Below are positions 51,116 through 63,282 of a stretch of 64,000 nucleotides of DNA, in pieces. This DNA comes from Anas platyrhynchos (taxonomy: Eukaryota > Chordata > Aves > Anseriformes > Anatidae). The stretch spans positions 413,501 to 477,500 of the forward strand of contig NC_092603.1 of NCBI RefSeq assembly GCF_047663525.1, given 5' to 3'. The notes under the pieces were generated by a model. It did no database searches. It saw only the letters and a program-made list of their open reading frames with translations, and was not told the origin of the DNA. A program made the position numbers and the translations under genes. Position 1 is the first letter of the stretch, and the number at the start of each line of letters is the position of its first letter.

Positions 51116-52310
51116 GACACTTGGGGGCGTGGCCAATCCCTTTAGGACCCGCCCCATTGGCTCTGTCCCCCGGGGGGGGGGGCGTGGCCTAAGTGGGCGT
51201 GACCTAAGTGGGCGTGGCTTACATGGGCGTGTCCTAAGTAGGCGTGGCTTTAAGTGGGCGTGGCCTATATGGACCCACCCCCTTAGGACCCATCCCTTAG
51301 GGTCGCCCCTCCCTGGGCGTGTCCTAAGTGGGCGTGTCCTAAATGGGCGTGGCCTACATGGACCCACCCCTTTAGGACCCATCCCATAGGGACGCCACCC
51401 ATTGGGTCTGTCCTAAGTGGGCGTGGCTTATAAGGGCGTGGCCTATATGGGCGTGGCCTAAATGGGCGTGTCCTAAGTAGGCATGGCTTAAGTGGGCGTG
51501 GCCTATATGGACCCACCCCTTTAGGACCCATCCCAATGGGATTGGGTTGCACCCAATCACCTCCGCCCCTCCCTGGGCGTGTCCCTTTGGGGGCGTGGCC
51601 TAAGTGGGCGTGGCCTAGGTGGGCATGGCCTATGGGGGCGTGGCCTAAATGGGCGTGGCCTAAATGGGCGTGGCCTACATGGACCCACCCCTTTAGGACC
51701 CACCCCATAGGGACGCCACCCATTGGGTCTGTCCTAAGTGGGCGTGGCCTAAGTGGGCGTGTCCCTTGGGGGCGTGGCTTATAAGGGCGTGGCCTAAGTG
51801 GGCGTGTCACTTGGGGGCGTGTCCTAAATGGGCGTGGCCTATATGGACCCACCCCTTTAGGACCCATCCCTTAGGGGTCACCTCCGCCCCTCCCTGGGTG
51901 TGCCCCCTTGGGGGCGTGGCCTAAGTGGGCGTGGTCCAAGTGGGCGTGGCCTAAGTGGGCGTGCCCCTTTTAAGCCCCGCCCCCTTGCCCCGTCCCCCCC
52001 AGGCCATGGGGGGATATCCCAATAGGGACACCACCCATTGGGTCTGTCTTAAGTGGGCGTGGCCTCTAAGTGGGCGTGGCTTATAGGGGCGTGTCCTATG
52101 TGGGCGTGGCTTATAAGGGCGTGGCCTAAATGGGCGTGGCCTACATGGACACACCCCTTTAGGACCCACCCCTTTAGGACCCACCCCATATGGACCCACC
52201 CCATTGGCTCCCTTGGGGGGCGTGTCCCTTGGGGGGCGTGGCCTAAGTGGGCGTGGCCCAGGTGGGCGTGGCCTAAGTGGGCGTGCCCCCCCGCTAAGCC
52301 CCGCCCCCTT
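51116..52310. repeat. GTGGGCGTGGCCTAA array, AGPAT1 intron 1
   Basis: About 55 copies of GTGGGCGTGGCCTAA / GTGGGCGTGTCC in clusters, separated by a spacer with CACCCCTTTAGGACCCA. The higher-order unit is about 170-200 bp. GGGCGTGGC is a GC/CACCC-type box. Confidence 0.9.
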
Positions 52311-52318
52311 TTCAGGCC

Positions 52319-52491
52319 ATGTGGCTGCCGCTGGCGGCGCTGGCGCTGGTGCTGGCGCGGGCGGTGCTGTGGCGGAGCCGCTCGGCGCGCTTCTTCCTCA
52401 AGATGTTCCTGTTCCACGGCTGGGTCCTGCTCCTCGCCCTCCTCGCCCTCCCCCTCTGCGCCCTGCGGGGCCGCGACGTCGAGAACATGCG
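52319..52491 (+). CDS. AGPAT1: AGPAT1 first coding exon: membrane anchor
   Basis: ATG at 52319, three bases after the acceptor. Reads [20 protein letters not shown], then [20 protein letters not shown] and [14 protein letters not shown]. Two hydrophobic segments. Donor at 52492. Confidence 0.96.
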
Positions 52492-55400
52492 GTGGGCGGG
52501 GCCTCCGGGGGGGTGGGCGGGGCCTAATGGGGGTGGGCGGGGCCTCCGGGGGGGTGGGCGGGGCCTAATGGGGGTGGGCGGGGTCTATGGGGTGGTGGGT
52601 GGGGTCTGGGGGGGTGGGAGGGGCCTATTGGGGGTGGGCGGGGCATAGGGGGAAAGGGGAGGGGTCTATGGGGTGGTGGGCGGGGTCTGAGAGGGGATGG
52701 GCGGGGTCTAAGGGGAGGGGGAAGGGTCTAAGGGGGAAGGGGAGGGGTCTAAGGGGTGGTGGGCGGGGCCTAAGGGGTGTGGGCGGGGCATAAGAGGTGG
52801 TGGGAGGGGCCTGTGGGAAAGGGGAGGGGCCTAGGGGAAAGGGGGCGGGGCCTAATGGGGGTGGGCGGGGTCTATGGGAGGTGGGCGGGGTCTAAGAGGG
52901 AGGGGGAGGGGTCTACAGGGGGTGGGAGGGGCCTGGGGGGAAAGGGGCGGGGTTTAAGGGGGGTGGGCGGGGCCTAAGAGGTGGTGGGCGTGGTCTCCGG
53001 GAAAGGGGGCGTGGTCTAGGGCCAAGGGGGCGTGGCCTGGGGCCAGGGGGCGTGGCCTGGGATGTGTCATTACCAATGGCATGGGGGGGGAAGTACCGGG
53101 GGGGCGGGGCCTCGGACAAAAGGGGCGTGGCCTAGGACAAAAGGGGCGTGGCCTATGACAAGGGGGCGTGGTCTGGGATAAAGGGGCGTGGCCTATGATG
53201 AAGGGGGCGTGGCTTAGGGCCAAGGGGGCGTGGCCTGGGGTGAACCATTACCAATGGCACGGGGGGGAAGCATTGGGGGGCGGAGCTTGTGGGCGTGGCC
53301 TAGGATAAAGGGGCGTGGTTTAGGGCCCAGGGGGCGTGGCCTGGCCCAGGGGGCGTGTCCCCAGCTGACCCCGCCCCCCAGCATCCTGCGGGGGCTGCTG
53401 CAGCACGTGAAGCATCTCTACGGCATCCGCATGGCCGTGCGCGGCGCGCAGCACTTCCCCCCCCGGCAGCCCTACGTCGTGGTCAGCAACCACCAGAGCT
53501 CGCTCGACCTGCTGGGTACGGCTGCCCCATAGCTGCCCCATAGCGGCCCCACAAGTGACCCATAGCGGCCCCATAACTGCCCCATAGATACCCCGTAACC
53601 ACTTCATAGTGGCCCCATAGATACCCCATAACTTCCCCATAAGTGACCCATAGCTGCCCCATAGCTGCCCCATAGCTGCCCCACAAGTGACCCATAACTG
53701 CCCCATAGCAGTCCCATAGATAGCCCATTGATATCTCTTGGCTGCCCCATAACTACCCCATAACAAGCCAATAAGTGCCCCATAGCTGCCCCATAGCTGC
53801 CCCATAAGTGACCCATAGCGGCCCCATAACTGCCCCATAGATAGCCCATAACCACCCCATAGATACCCCGTAACCACTTCATAGTGGCCCCATAGATACC
53901 CCATAACCACCCCATAGTGGCCCCATAACTGCCCCATAAGTGACCCACGGCTGCCCCATAGCGGCCCCATAACTGCCCCATAGATAGCCCATTGATACCT
54001 CATGGCTGTACCATAACAGTCCCATAACTGCCCCATAACCACCCCATAGCTGCCCCATAAGTGACCCATAACTGCCCCATAGCTGCCCCATAGCGGCCCC
54101 ATAACTGCCCCATAACCACCCTATAGCTGCCCCATAGATAGCCCATAGCGGTCCCATAGATATCCTATAACGACCCCATAGTGGCCTCATAGATACCCCA
54201 TAACCACCCCATAGTGGCCCCATAACTGCCCCATAAGTGACCCATAGTGGCCCCATAGCGGCCCCATAGCGGCCCCATAACTGCCCCATAGATAGCCCAT
54301 AACCACCCCATAGATACCCCGTAACCACTTCATAGTGGCCCCATAGATACCCCATAACTGCCCCATAACTGCCCCATAAGTGACCCATAGCGGCCCCATA
54401 GCTGCCCCATAGCGGCCCCATAACTGCCCCATAGATAGCCCACACATAGCCCATAGTGGCCTCATAGATACCCCATAACCACCCCATAGTGGCCCCATAA
54501 CTGCCCCATAAGTGACCCATAGCTGCCCCATAGCGGCCCCATAGCGACCCCATAACTGCCCCATAGATAGCCCATTGATACCTCATGGCTGCCCCATAAC
54601 TACCCCATAACAAGCCAATAAGTGCCCCATAGCCGCCTCATAGCGGCCCCATAACTGCCCCATAGCTGCCCCACAAGTGACCCAGAGCTGCCCCATAACC
54701 GCCCTATAGCTGCCCCATAGATAGCCCATAGCGGTCCCATAGATATCCTATAACGACCCCATAGTGACCTCATAGATACCCCATAACCACCCCATAGTGG
54801 CCCCATAACTGCCCCATAAGTGACCCATAGTGGCCCCATAGCGGCCCCATAACTGCCCCATAGATAGCCCATAACCACCCCATAGATACCCCGTAACCAC
54901 TTCATAGTGGCCCCATAGATACCCCATAACCACCCCATAATGGCCCCATAACTGCCCCATAAGTGACCCATAGCGGCCCCATAGCAGACCCATAGCGGCC
55001 CCATAGCAGCCCCATAACTGCCCCATAGATAGCCCATAACCACCCCATAGATATCCCATTGATACCTCATGGCTGCCCCATAACTACCCCATAACAACCC
55101 CATAAGTGACCCATAGCTGCCCCATAGCAACCCCATAGATGTCACATAGCTGCCCCATAAGTGACCCATAGCAGCCCCATAACTGCCCCATAGATAGCCC
55201 ATAACCACCCCATAGATACCCCGTAACCACTTCATAGTGGCCCCATAGATACCCCATAACTGCCCCATAACTGCCCCATAAGTGACCCATAGCGGCCCCA
55301 TAACTGTCCCATAGCGGCCCCATAACTGCCCCATAACCACCCTATAGCTGCCCCATAGATAGCCCATAGCGGTCCCATAGATATCCTATAACGACCCCAT

Positions 55401-58400
55401 AGTGGCCTCATAGATACCCCATAACCACCCCATAATGGCCCCATAACTGCCCCATAAGTGACCCATAGCGGCCCCATAGCAGACCCATAGCGGCCCCATA
55501 GCGGATCCATAACTGCCCCGTAGATAGCCCATAGCAGTCCCATAGATATCCCATTGATACCTCATGGCTGCCCCATAACTACCCCATAAGTGACCCATAG
55601 CTGCCCCATAGCAACCCCATAGATGTCACATAGCTGCCCCATAAGTGACCCATAGCGGCCCCATAGCTGCCCCATAGCAGCCCCATAACTGCCCCATAGA
55701 TAGCCCATAGCGGTCCTATAGATAGCCCATTGACACCTCATGGCTGCCCCATAACTACCCCATAACAAGCCAATAAGTGCCCCATAGGTGCCTCATAGCG
55801 GCCCCATAACTGCCCCATAGCTGCCCCACAAGTGACCCAGAGCTGCCCCATAACCACCCTATAGCTGCCCCATAGATAGCCCATAGCGGTCCCATAGATA
55901 TCCTATAACGACCCCATAGTGGCCTCATAGATACCCCATAACTGCCCCATAAGTGACCCATAGCGGCCCCATAGCAGCCCCATAGCTGCCCCATAGCTGC
56001 CCCATAGCTGCCCCACAAGTGACCCATAACTGACCCATAGAGAGCCCATTGGTATCTCGTGGCTGCCCCATAACAGTCCCATAACTGCCCCATAGCCACC
56101 CCATAGCAGCCCCATAGCTGCCCCACAAGTGACCCAGAGCGGACCCATAACCGCCCTATAGCTGCCCCATAGATAGCCCATAGCGGTCCCATAGATACCC
56201 CATAACCACCCCATAGTGGCCCCATAACTGCCCCATAGTGGCCCCATAAGTGACCCATAGCGGCCCCATAGCGGCCCCATAGCGGCCCCATAACTGCCCC
56301 ATAGATACCTCTTGGCTGCCCCATAGCGACCCCATAGCTGCCCCGTAGCTGCCCCATAGCAGCCCCATAGCAGCCCCATAGCTGCCCCATAGTGGCCCCA
56401 TAGCTGCCCCATAACCACCCCATAGCAGCCCCATAGATAGCCCATTGATATCTCATGGCTGCCCCATAAGTGCCCCATAGCTGCCCCATAGCAACCCCAT
56501 AACCACCTCTTGTCCCATGAGGCTGCTGTGTGCCCAGCCCCATAGCACGCCCCCAGCCCCATAACCCCTCTCCCAGCCCCATAACCAACCCCACAACCCC
56601 CTCCCCAACCCCATAACCCCTCCCCAGCCCCATAGCTGTGTCTCCCAGCCCCATAACCAACCCCATAACCCTGTTCTCAACCCCATAACCCCCCCTTCCA
56701 GCCCCCTAACTCAATTTCCCAGCCCCACAACCCCCTCCCCAGCCCCATAACCCCCCCTTCCAGCCCCATAACTCCCTCCCCAGCCCCACAACCCCCGTCC
56801 CAGACCCATACCCAACCCCACAACCCCCTCCCCAGCCCCATAACCCCCCCCTTCCAGCCCCCTAACTCAATTTCCCAGCCCCACAACCCCCTCCCAGCCC
56901 CATAACCAGCCCCCTAACCCCCTCCCCTGCCCCCCAGGGATGATGGAGGTGCTCCCCGACCGCTGCACACCCAGCCCCATAACCCCCCCCAGCCCCATAA
57001 CCAGCCCCATAACCCCCATCCCAGCCCCATAACCCCTCTCCCAGCCCCATAACCATGTCTCCTGGCCCCATAACCTGCTCCCCAGCCCCATACCCAACCC
57101 CACAACCCCATCTCCCAGCCCCATAACCCCATTCTCAGCCCCATAACTCAGTCTCCTGGCCCCATAACCCCCTCCCCAGCCCCATAACCAACCCCACAAT
57201 CCCCTCCCCAGCCCCATAACCCCCTCCCCAGCCCCATAACCAGCCCCATAACCCCTCTCCCAGCCCCATAACCCCATCTCCCAGCCCCACAACCACCTCC
57301 CCAGCCCCATAACCCCCCTCCCAGCCCCATAACCAGCCCCACAACCCCCTCCCCAGCCCCATAACCCCCCCTTCCAGCTCCCTAACTCAATTTCCCAGCC
57401 CCACAACCCCCTCCCCAGCCCCATAACCAACCCCACAACCCCCTTCCAGCCCCATAACCCCATCTCCCAGCCCCATAACCCCCCCAGACCCCTCCCCAGC
57501 CCCCTCCCCAGCCCCATAACCCCCCTCCCAGCCCCATAACCAGCCCCCTAACCCCCTCCCCTGCCCCCCCAGGGATGATGGAGGTGCTCCCCGACCGCTG
57601 CGTGCCCATCGCCAAGCGGGAGCTGCTCTACATGGGGGCGGTGGGGGCCGCGTGCTGGCTGGGGGGCATCATCTTCATCGACCGCAAGCGCACCCACGAC
57701 GCCATCAGCGTCATGGCCGAGGCCGCGCACACCATGCTCAGCCAGGACGTCAGTGGGGGGGGTCTGGGGGGGTGTGGGGTGGGTTTGGGGGGGGTGTGGG
57801 GGGGCTTGGGGGGGGTTTGGGGGGGATATGGGGGGGATATGGGGTAGGGATGGGGGGATATGGGAGGATATGGGGTGGTTATGGGGTGAAATGGGGGGTT
57901 ATGGGGGGGTGTGGGGTGGGTATGGGGGGATATGGGGTGGGTATGGGGTGGATATGGGGTGCTATGGGGGGGATATGGGGTGATATCTGGTGGTTGTGGG
58001 GTGATATGGGGTGCTATGGGGGGATATGGGAGGATATGGGGTGGTTATGGGGTGCTATGGGGGGATATGGGGTGGTTGTGGGGGGATATGGGGGATGTGG
58101 GGTGAGTATGGGGTGGTTATGGGGGGATATGGGGTGGTTATGGGGTGCTATGGGGGGATGTGGGGTGGTTATGGGGTGCTATGGGGGGATGTGGGGTGGT
58201 TATGGGGTGCTATGGGGGGGTTGTGGGGTGATGTGGGGTGGGGTTGGGGGGGTGTGGGGTCGGTATGGGGTGGGTATGGGGGATATGGGGTGGGTTTGGG
58301 GGGATTTGGGGTGGATATAGGGGGATATGGGGTGGTTATGGGGGGATATGGGGGGTTATGGGGGGATATGGGGTGGTGTGGGGGGTTATGGGGGGATATG

Positions 58401-61400
58401 GGGTGGTTGTGGGGTGCTATGGGGGGTTATAGGGGGATTATGGGGTGATATGGGGTGGTTATGGGGGGATATGGGGTGATGGGAGGGGGTTATGGGGGGA
58501 TATGGGGTGGGTATGGGGGGATATGGGGGGATATTGGGGAGTTATGGGGGGATATGGGGTGATGTGGGGTGGTTATGGGGCGATATGGGGGGATGTGGGG
58601 TGGCTATGGGGTGCTATGGGGTAGATAAAGGGGGATATGGGGTGATATCTGGTGGTTATGGGGTGATATGGGGGGGATGTGGGGTGGATATGGGTTGGTT
58701 ATGGGGGGATATGGGGCACTATGGGGCAGATATAGGGTGATTATGGGGCGCTATGGGGTGATATGGGGTAGATGTGGGGGGATATGGGGTGATGTGGGGT
58801 GGGTATGGGGGGATGTGGGGTGGATATGGCTCTCTATGGGGCTGACCCCTCTCTATGGGGCCGACCCCTTTCTATGGGGCTGACCCCTTTCCATGGGGCC
58901 GACCCCTTTCTATGGGGCCGACCCCTTTCTATGGGGCCGACCCCTCTCTATGGGGCCGACCCCTTTCTATGGGGCTGACCCCTCGCTATGGGGCCGAGCC
59001 CTCTCTATGGGGCTGACCCCTCTTCTATGGGGCCGACCCCTTTCTATGGGGCTGACCCCTCTTCTATGGGGCTGACCCCTTTCTATGGGGCTGACCCCTT
59101 TCTATGGGGCTGACCCCTCGCTATGGGGCCGCCCCCCAGGTCCGGGTTTGGGTTTTCCCCGAGGGGACGCGCAACCACGGGGGCTCCATGCTGCCCTTCA
59201 AGCGCGGAGCCTTCCACCTCGCCGTGCAGGCCCAGGTATGGGGCGCTATGGGGCAGCCGTGGGGCAGCTATGGGGCAGCCGTGGGGCAGCTGTGGGGCAG
59301 CTATGTGACATCTATGGGGCAGCTATGGGGTGCTATGGGGCAGCTATGGGGCAGTTATGGGGTGCTATGGGGCACTACGGGGCAGCTATGGGGCGCTATG
59401 GGGCAGTTATGGGGCGCTATGGGGCAGCTATGGGGCAGCTATGGGGCAACTATGGGGCCGCTATGGGGTGATATGGGGCTGCTATGGGGCAGCTATGGGA
59501 TGCTATGGGCCACTATGGGCCACTATAGGGTGCTATGGGGTGCTATGGGGCAGCCATGGGGCAGTTATGGGGTGCTATGGGGCAGCTATGGGGCAGCTGT
59601 GGGGCAGTTATGTGACATCTACGGGACAGCTATGGGGTGCTATGGGGCAGCTATGTGACATCTATGTGGCACTATGGGGCGCTATGGGGCAGCTATGGGG
59701 CGCTATGGGGCAGCTATGGGGCAGCCGTGGGGCAGTTATGTGACATCTATGGGGCAGCTATGGGGTGCTATGGGGCAGCTATGTGACATCTATGTGGCAC
59801 TATGGGGCGCTACAGCGCAGCTATGGGGCGCTATGGGGCAGTTATGGGGCAGCTATGGGGCAGCTGTGGGGCAGTTATGTGACATCTATGGGGCAGCTAT
59901 GGGGTGCTATGGGGCAGCTATGTGACATCTATGTGGCACTATGGGGCGCTACGGGGCAGCTATGGGGCGCTATGGGGCAGTTATGGGGCGCTATGGGGCA
60001 GCTGTGGGGCGCTATGGGGTGATATGGGGCCGCTATGTGGCAGCTATGAGGCGCTATGGGCCACTATGAGCCGCTATGGGGTGCTATGGGGCAGCCATGG
60101 GGCAGCTATGGGGCGCTATGGGGCAGCTATGGGGCAGCCCCACTGAGGGTCCCCCCCCGTGTGCCCCCCAGGTCCCCGTGGTCCCCATCGTCATCTCGTC
60201 CTACCAGCACTTCTACAGCAAGCAGGAGCGGCGCTTCACGCCCGGTGAGGGGGGGGATCTATGGGGCAGGAGCTATGGGGCAGGAGCTATGGGGCAGGGC
60301 TATGGGGCGCGGGTCTGTGGGGAGGGCTTGGGGGTGGATGGGGAGGATTTGGGGGGTGGAGGGGGTGCTCTGGGGGCTGCCTGGGTGTGGGGTGGGGTGT
60401 TGTGGGCTGTGGGGTGGGCTATGGGGCAGGGCTATGGGGCAGGGCTATGGGTCCAGCTATGGGGCTGGCTTTGGGGCAGGCTATGGGGTAGGGCTATGGG
60501 GCTGGGTTATGGGGTTGGATATGGGGCTGAGTGTTGGGCAGGCTATGGGGCTGGTTATGGGGCAGGCTATGGGGCAGGGCTATGGGGCTGGGCTATAGGG
60601 CTGGCTATGGGGCTGGCTATGGATCCAGCTATGGGTCCTGCTATGGGGCTGTGCTATTAGGTAGGCTATGGGTCTGGTTATGGGGCATGGTTATGGGTCT
60701 GGCTATGGGTCTGGGCTATGGGTCTGGCTATGGGGCAGGGCTATAGGGTGGGCTATGGGTCCGGCTATGGGTTGGGCTATGGGGCTGGGCTATTAGGCTA
60801 TGGGTCTGGCTATGGTTCTGGGCTATGGGGCAGGGCTATGGGGCAGGCTATAGGACTAGCTATAGGGTGGGCTATGGGGCTGGTTATGGGTCCAGCTATG
60901 GGCCCATCTATGGGTCTAGCTATGGGTCTGGGCTATGGGTCTGAGCTATGGGGCAGGACCATGGGGCAGGGCTCTGGGCCCATCTATGGGTCCAGCTGTG
61001 GGTCTGGGCTATGGGGCAGGATCCTGGCCCCATCTATGGGTCTGGGCTCTGGGTCTGAGCTATAGGGCAGGGCTCCGTCCCCATCTATGGGTCTGAGCTA
61101 TGGGTCTGAGCTATGGGGCAGGACCCTGACCCCATCTATGGGTCTGGGCTCTGGGTCTGAGCTATGGGGCAGGACCACGACCCCATCTATGGGTCTGAGC
61201 TATGGGTCTGAGCTATGGGGCAGGGCCACGACCCCATCTATGGGTCCGGGCTATGGGTCTGGCTATGGGGCAGGCTATAGAACTAGCTATAGGGTGGGCT
61301 ATGGGGCTGGTTATGGGTCCCGCTATGGGCCCATCTATGGGTCTGGGCTCTGGGTCTGAGCTATGGGGCAGGACCCTGACCCCATCTATGGGTCTGGCTA

Positions 61401-63282
61401 TGGGGCAGGCTATAGGACTAGCTATAGGGTGGGCTATGGGGCTGGTTATGGGTCCAGCTATGGGTCCGGCTATGGGTCTGAGCTATGGGGCAGGACCCTG
61501 GCCCCATCTATGGGTCTGAGCTATGGGTCTGAGCTATGGGGCAGGACCCTGGCCCCATCTATGGGTCTGGGCTCTGGGCCTGAGCTATGGGGCAGGACCA
61601 CGACCCCATCTATGGGTCTGGGCTCTGGGTCTGAGCTATGGGGCAGGGCTCCATCCCCATCTATGGGTCTGGGCTCTGAGTCTGAGCTATGGGGCAGGAC
61701 CACGACCCCATCTATGGGTCTGGGCTCTGGGTCTGAGCTATGGGGCAGGGCTATGGGTCTGGCTATGGGGCAGGCTATAGAACTAGCTATAGGGTGGGCT
61801 ATGGGGCTGGTTATGGGTCCAGCTATGGGTCTGGCTATGGGTCTGTGCTATGGGGCAGGACCACGACCCCATCTATGGGTCTGGGCTCTGGGTCTGAGCT
61901 ATAGGGCAGGGCTCCGTCCCTATCTATGGGTCTGAGCTATGGGTCTGAGCTATGGGGCAGGACCACGATCCCATCTATGGGTCTGGGCTCTGGGTCTGAG
62001 CTATGGGGCAGGACCCTGGCCCCATCTATGGGTCCGGCTATGGGTCTGAGCTATGGGGCAGGACCACGATCCCATCTATGGGTCTGGGCTCTGGGTCTAA
62101 GCTATGGGGCAGGGCCCTGGCCCCATCTATGGGTCTGGGCTCTGGGTCTGAGCTATGGGGCAGGCTATAGAACTAGCTATAGGGTGGGCTATGGGGCTGG
62201 TTATGGGTCCAGCTATGGGTCCAGCTGTGGGTCTGAGCTATGGGGCAGGACCCTGGCCCCATCTATGGGTCTGGGCTCTGGGTCTGAGCTATGGGGCAGG
62301 GCTCCGTCCCTATCTATGGGTCTGAGCTATGGGTCTGAGCTATGGGGCAGGACCCTGGCCCCATCTATGGGTCTGGGCTCTGGGTCTGAGCTATAGGGCA
62401 GGGCTCCGGCCCCATCTATGGGTCTGGTCTCTGGGTCTGAGCTATGGGGCAGGACCCCGGCCCCATCTATGGGTCTGGCTATGGGTCTGAGCTATGGGGC
62501 AGGACCCTGGCCCCATCTATGGGTCTGGCTATGGGTCTGAGCTATGGGGCAGGACCCTGGCCCCATCTATGGGTCTGAGCTATGGGTCTGAGCTATGGGG
62601 CAGGGCTATGGGTCTGGGTATGGGGCAGGCTATAGAACTAGCTATAGGGTGGGCTATGGGGCTGGTTATGGGTCCAGCTATGGGTCTGGCTATGGGTCTG
62701 AGCTATGGGGCAGGGCCACGACCCCATCTATGGGTCTGAGCTATGGGGCAGGACCCTGGCCCCATCTATGGGTCTGGCTATGGGGCAGGCTATAGAACTA
62801 GCTATAGGGTGGGCTATGGGGCTGGTTATGGGTCCAGCTATGGGTCCGGCTCTGGGTCTGAGCTATGGGGCAGGCCCCCGACCCCATCTATGGGTCTGCC
62901 CCCTATCTCTAGGGCAGTGCTCTGGGCCCATCTATGGGTCCAGCTATGGGTCTGGGCTCTGGGCCTGAGCTATGGGGCAGGACCACGATCCCATCTATGG
63001 GTCTGAGCTATGGGTCTGAGCTATGGGGCAGGACCCTGGCCCCATCTATGGGTCTGGTCTCTGGGTCTGAGCTATGGGTCAGGCCCCCGGCCCCATCTAT
63101 GGGTCTGCCCCCTATCTCTAGGGCAGTGCGTGATCCAGGTGCTGCCCCCGCTGCCCACGCAGGGGCTGGGCCCCGCGGACGTCCCGGCGCTGACGGAGCG
63201 GGTGCGCGGCGCCATGCTGCAGGCCTTCGACGCGCTCTCGGCCGAGCTCAGCCCCACGGCGCCGACCCCCGCCCCACAGTGA
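52319..63282 (+). CDS. AGPAT1: AGPAT1 1-acylglycerol-3-phosphate O-acyltransferase (LPAAT-alpha)
   Basis: AGPAT1 acylates lysophosphatidic acid to phosphatidic acid in the ER membrane, an early step of glycerolipid synthesis. Coding exons: 52319-52491 (acceptor at 52315), 53382-53515, 57573-57748, 59140-59235, 60172-60244 and 63122-63282. All join in phase with no stop. The N-terminus [18 protein letters not shown] is a membrane anchor. Motif I is NHQSSLD (HX4D catalytic pair), motif [11 protein letters not shown], motif [11 protein letters not shown] and motif IV VPVVPIV. The C-terminus ends [10 protein letters not shown]. Length is about 270 residues against 283 in human. A noncoding exon 1 probably ends at 50257. 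Exon edges of exons 3 and 6 are duplicated in the introns before them. Confidence 0.97.
52495..53370. repeat. GGTGGGCGGGGCCTAA minisatellite, AGPAT1 intron 2
   Basis: About 40 units of 18-25 bp. From 52,980 it shifts to AAGGGGGCGTGGCCTGGG units with two copies of a CATTACCAATGGCA spacer (53,068 and 53,246). Confidence 0.88.
53382..53515 (+). CDS. AGPAT1: AGPAT1 coding exon 2: HX4D motif
   Basis: [20 protein letters not shown], then [20 protein letters not shown] and LDLLG. NHQSSLD holds the catalytic His and Asp. Confidence 0.97.
53516..56500. repeat. CCCCATAGCTGCCCCATAA minisatellite, AGPAT1 intron (left arm)
   Basis: About 270 units of 10-12 bp (GCCCCATAACT, GACCCATAGCG), with higher-order blocks marked by GATACCTCATGGCTGCCCC and ACAAGCCAATAAGTGCCCC. 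Reverse complements of its units fill the intron at 59,236-60,165. W/Y/G-rich frames up to 300 codons on the minus strand are compositional. Confidence 0.92.
56501..57570. repeat. AGCCCCATAACCCCCTCCCC minisatellite, AGPAT1 intron
   Basis: About 50 units of 18-22 bp (CCAGCCCCATAACCCCC) in higher-order blocks. The block before 56,938 and the block before 57,573 share the exon 3 edge. Confidence 0.9.
56895..56966 (+). pseudogene. AGPAT1: Copy of the AGPAT1 exon 3 acceptor and first codons
   Basis: Identical or nearly so to the 40 bases before exon 3 and its first 29 bases (MMEVLPDRC). It then returns to satellite. It has a usable CCCCCAG acceptor but no donor of its own close by. Confidence 0.9.
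57573..57748 (+). CDS. AGPAT1: AGPAT1 coding exon 3: FIDRKR motif
   Basis: [20 protein letters not shown], then [20 protein letters not shown] and [18 protein letters not shown]. Its first 29 bases and the acceptor are copied at 56,900-56,966. Confidence 0.97.
57750..58830. repeat. GGGGGATATGGGGTGGTTAT minisatellite, AGPAT1 intron
   Basis: About 65 units of 14-18 bp (ATGGGGTGGTTATGGG, GATATGGGG), G-rich on the sense strand. Confidence 0.9.
58831..59130. repeat. GACCCCTTTCTATGGGGC array, AGPAT1 intron
   Basis: About 15 units of 18-19 bp, GGGGCCGACCCCTTTCTAT, ending at the exon 4 acceptor. Confidence 0.92.
59140..59235 (+). CDS. AGPAT1: AGPAT1 coding exon 4: EGTR motif
   Basis: [20 protein letters not shown] then [12 protein letters not shown], exactly 32 codons, phase 0 at both ends. 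EGTR binds the glycerol-3-phosphate moiety. Confidence 0.97.
59236..60165. repeat. GGGGCAGCTATGGGGCGCTA minisatellite, AGPAT1 intron (right arm)
   Basis: About 80 units of 10-12 bp including GGCAGCTATGTGACATCTAT (59,300; 59,647; 59,880; 59,917). It is the reverse complement of units in the intron at 53,516-56,500. Confidence 0.92.
60172..60244 (+). CDS. AGPAT1: AGPAT1 coding exon 5
   Basis: [20 protein letters not shown] then RFTP, with motif IV at its start. Donor GGTGAGG. Confidence 0.96.
60245..63115. repeat. GGTCTGAGCTATGGGGCAGG minisatellite, AGPAT1 last intron
   Basis: 60,245-60,800 is simple GGGGCAGGGCTAT. Beyond that, higher-order units combine CCCATCTATGGGTCTG, GAGCTATGGGGCAGGACC and TAGAACTAGCTATAGGG. 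The last is a block marker seen near 61,275, 61,780, 62,170, 62,632 and 62,792. Confidence 0.9.
62870..62920 (+). pseudogene. AGPAT1: Copy of the AGPAT1 last-exon acceptor
   Basis: GGGTCTGCCCCCTATCTCTAG followed by GGCAGTGC at 62,913-62,920 repeats the true acceptor and first exon bases 209 bp upstream. The surrounding satellite units are duplicated with it. Confidence 0.88.
63122..63282 (+). CDS. AGPAT1: AGPAT1 last coding exon
   Basis: [40 protein letters not shown] and a short Pro/Ala tail to TGA 63280-63282. The acceptor TATCTCTAG and the start of this exon recur at 62,885-62,920. Confidence 0.95.

Noticed and set aside
53516-56666. W/Y/G-rich frames of 200-300 codons on the minus strand
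   Set aside because: Products of the CCCCATAGCTG satellite. They lie antisense within an AGPAT1 intron and have no homology.
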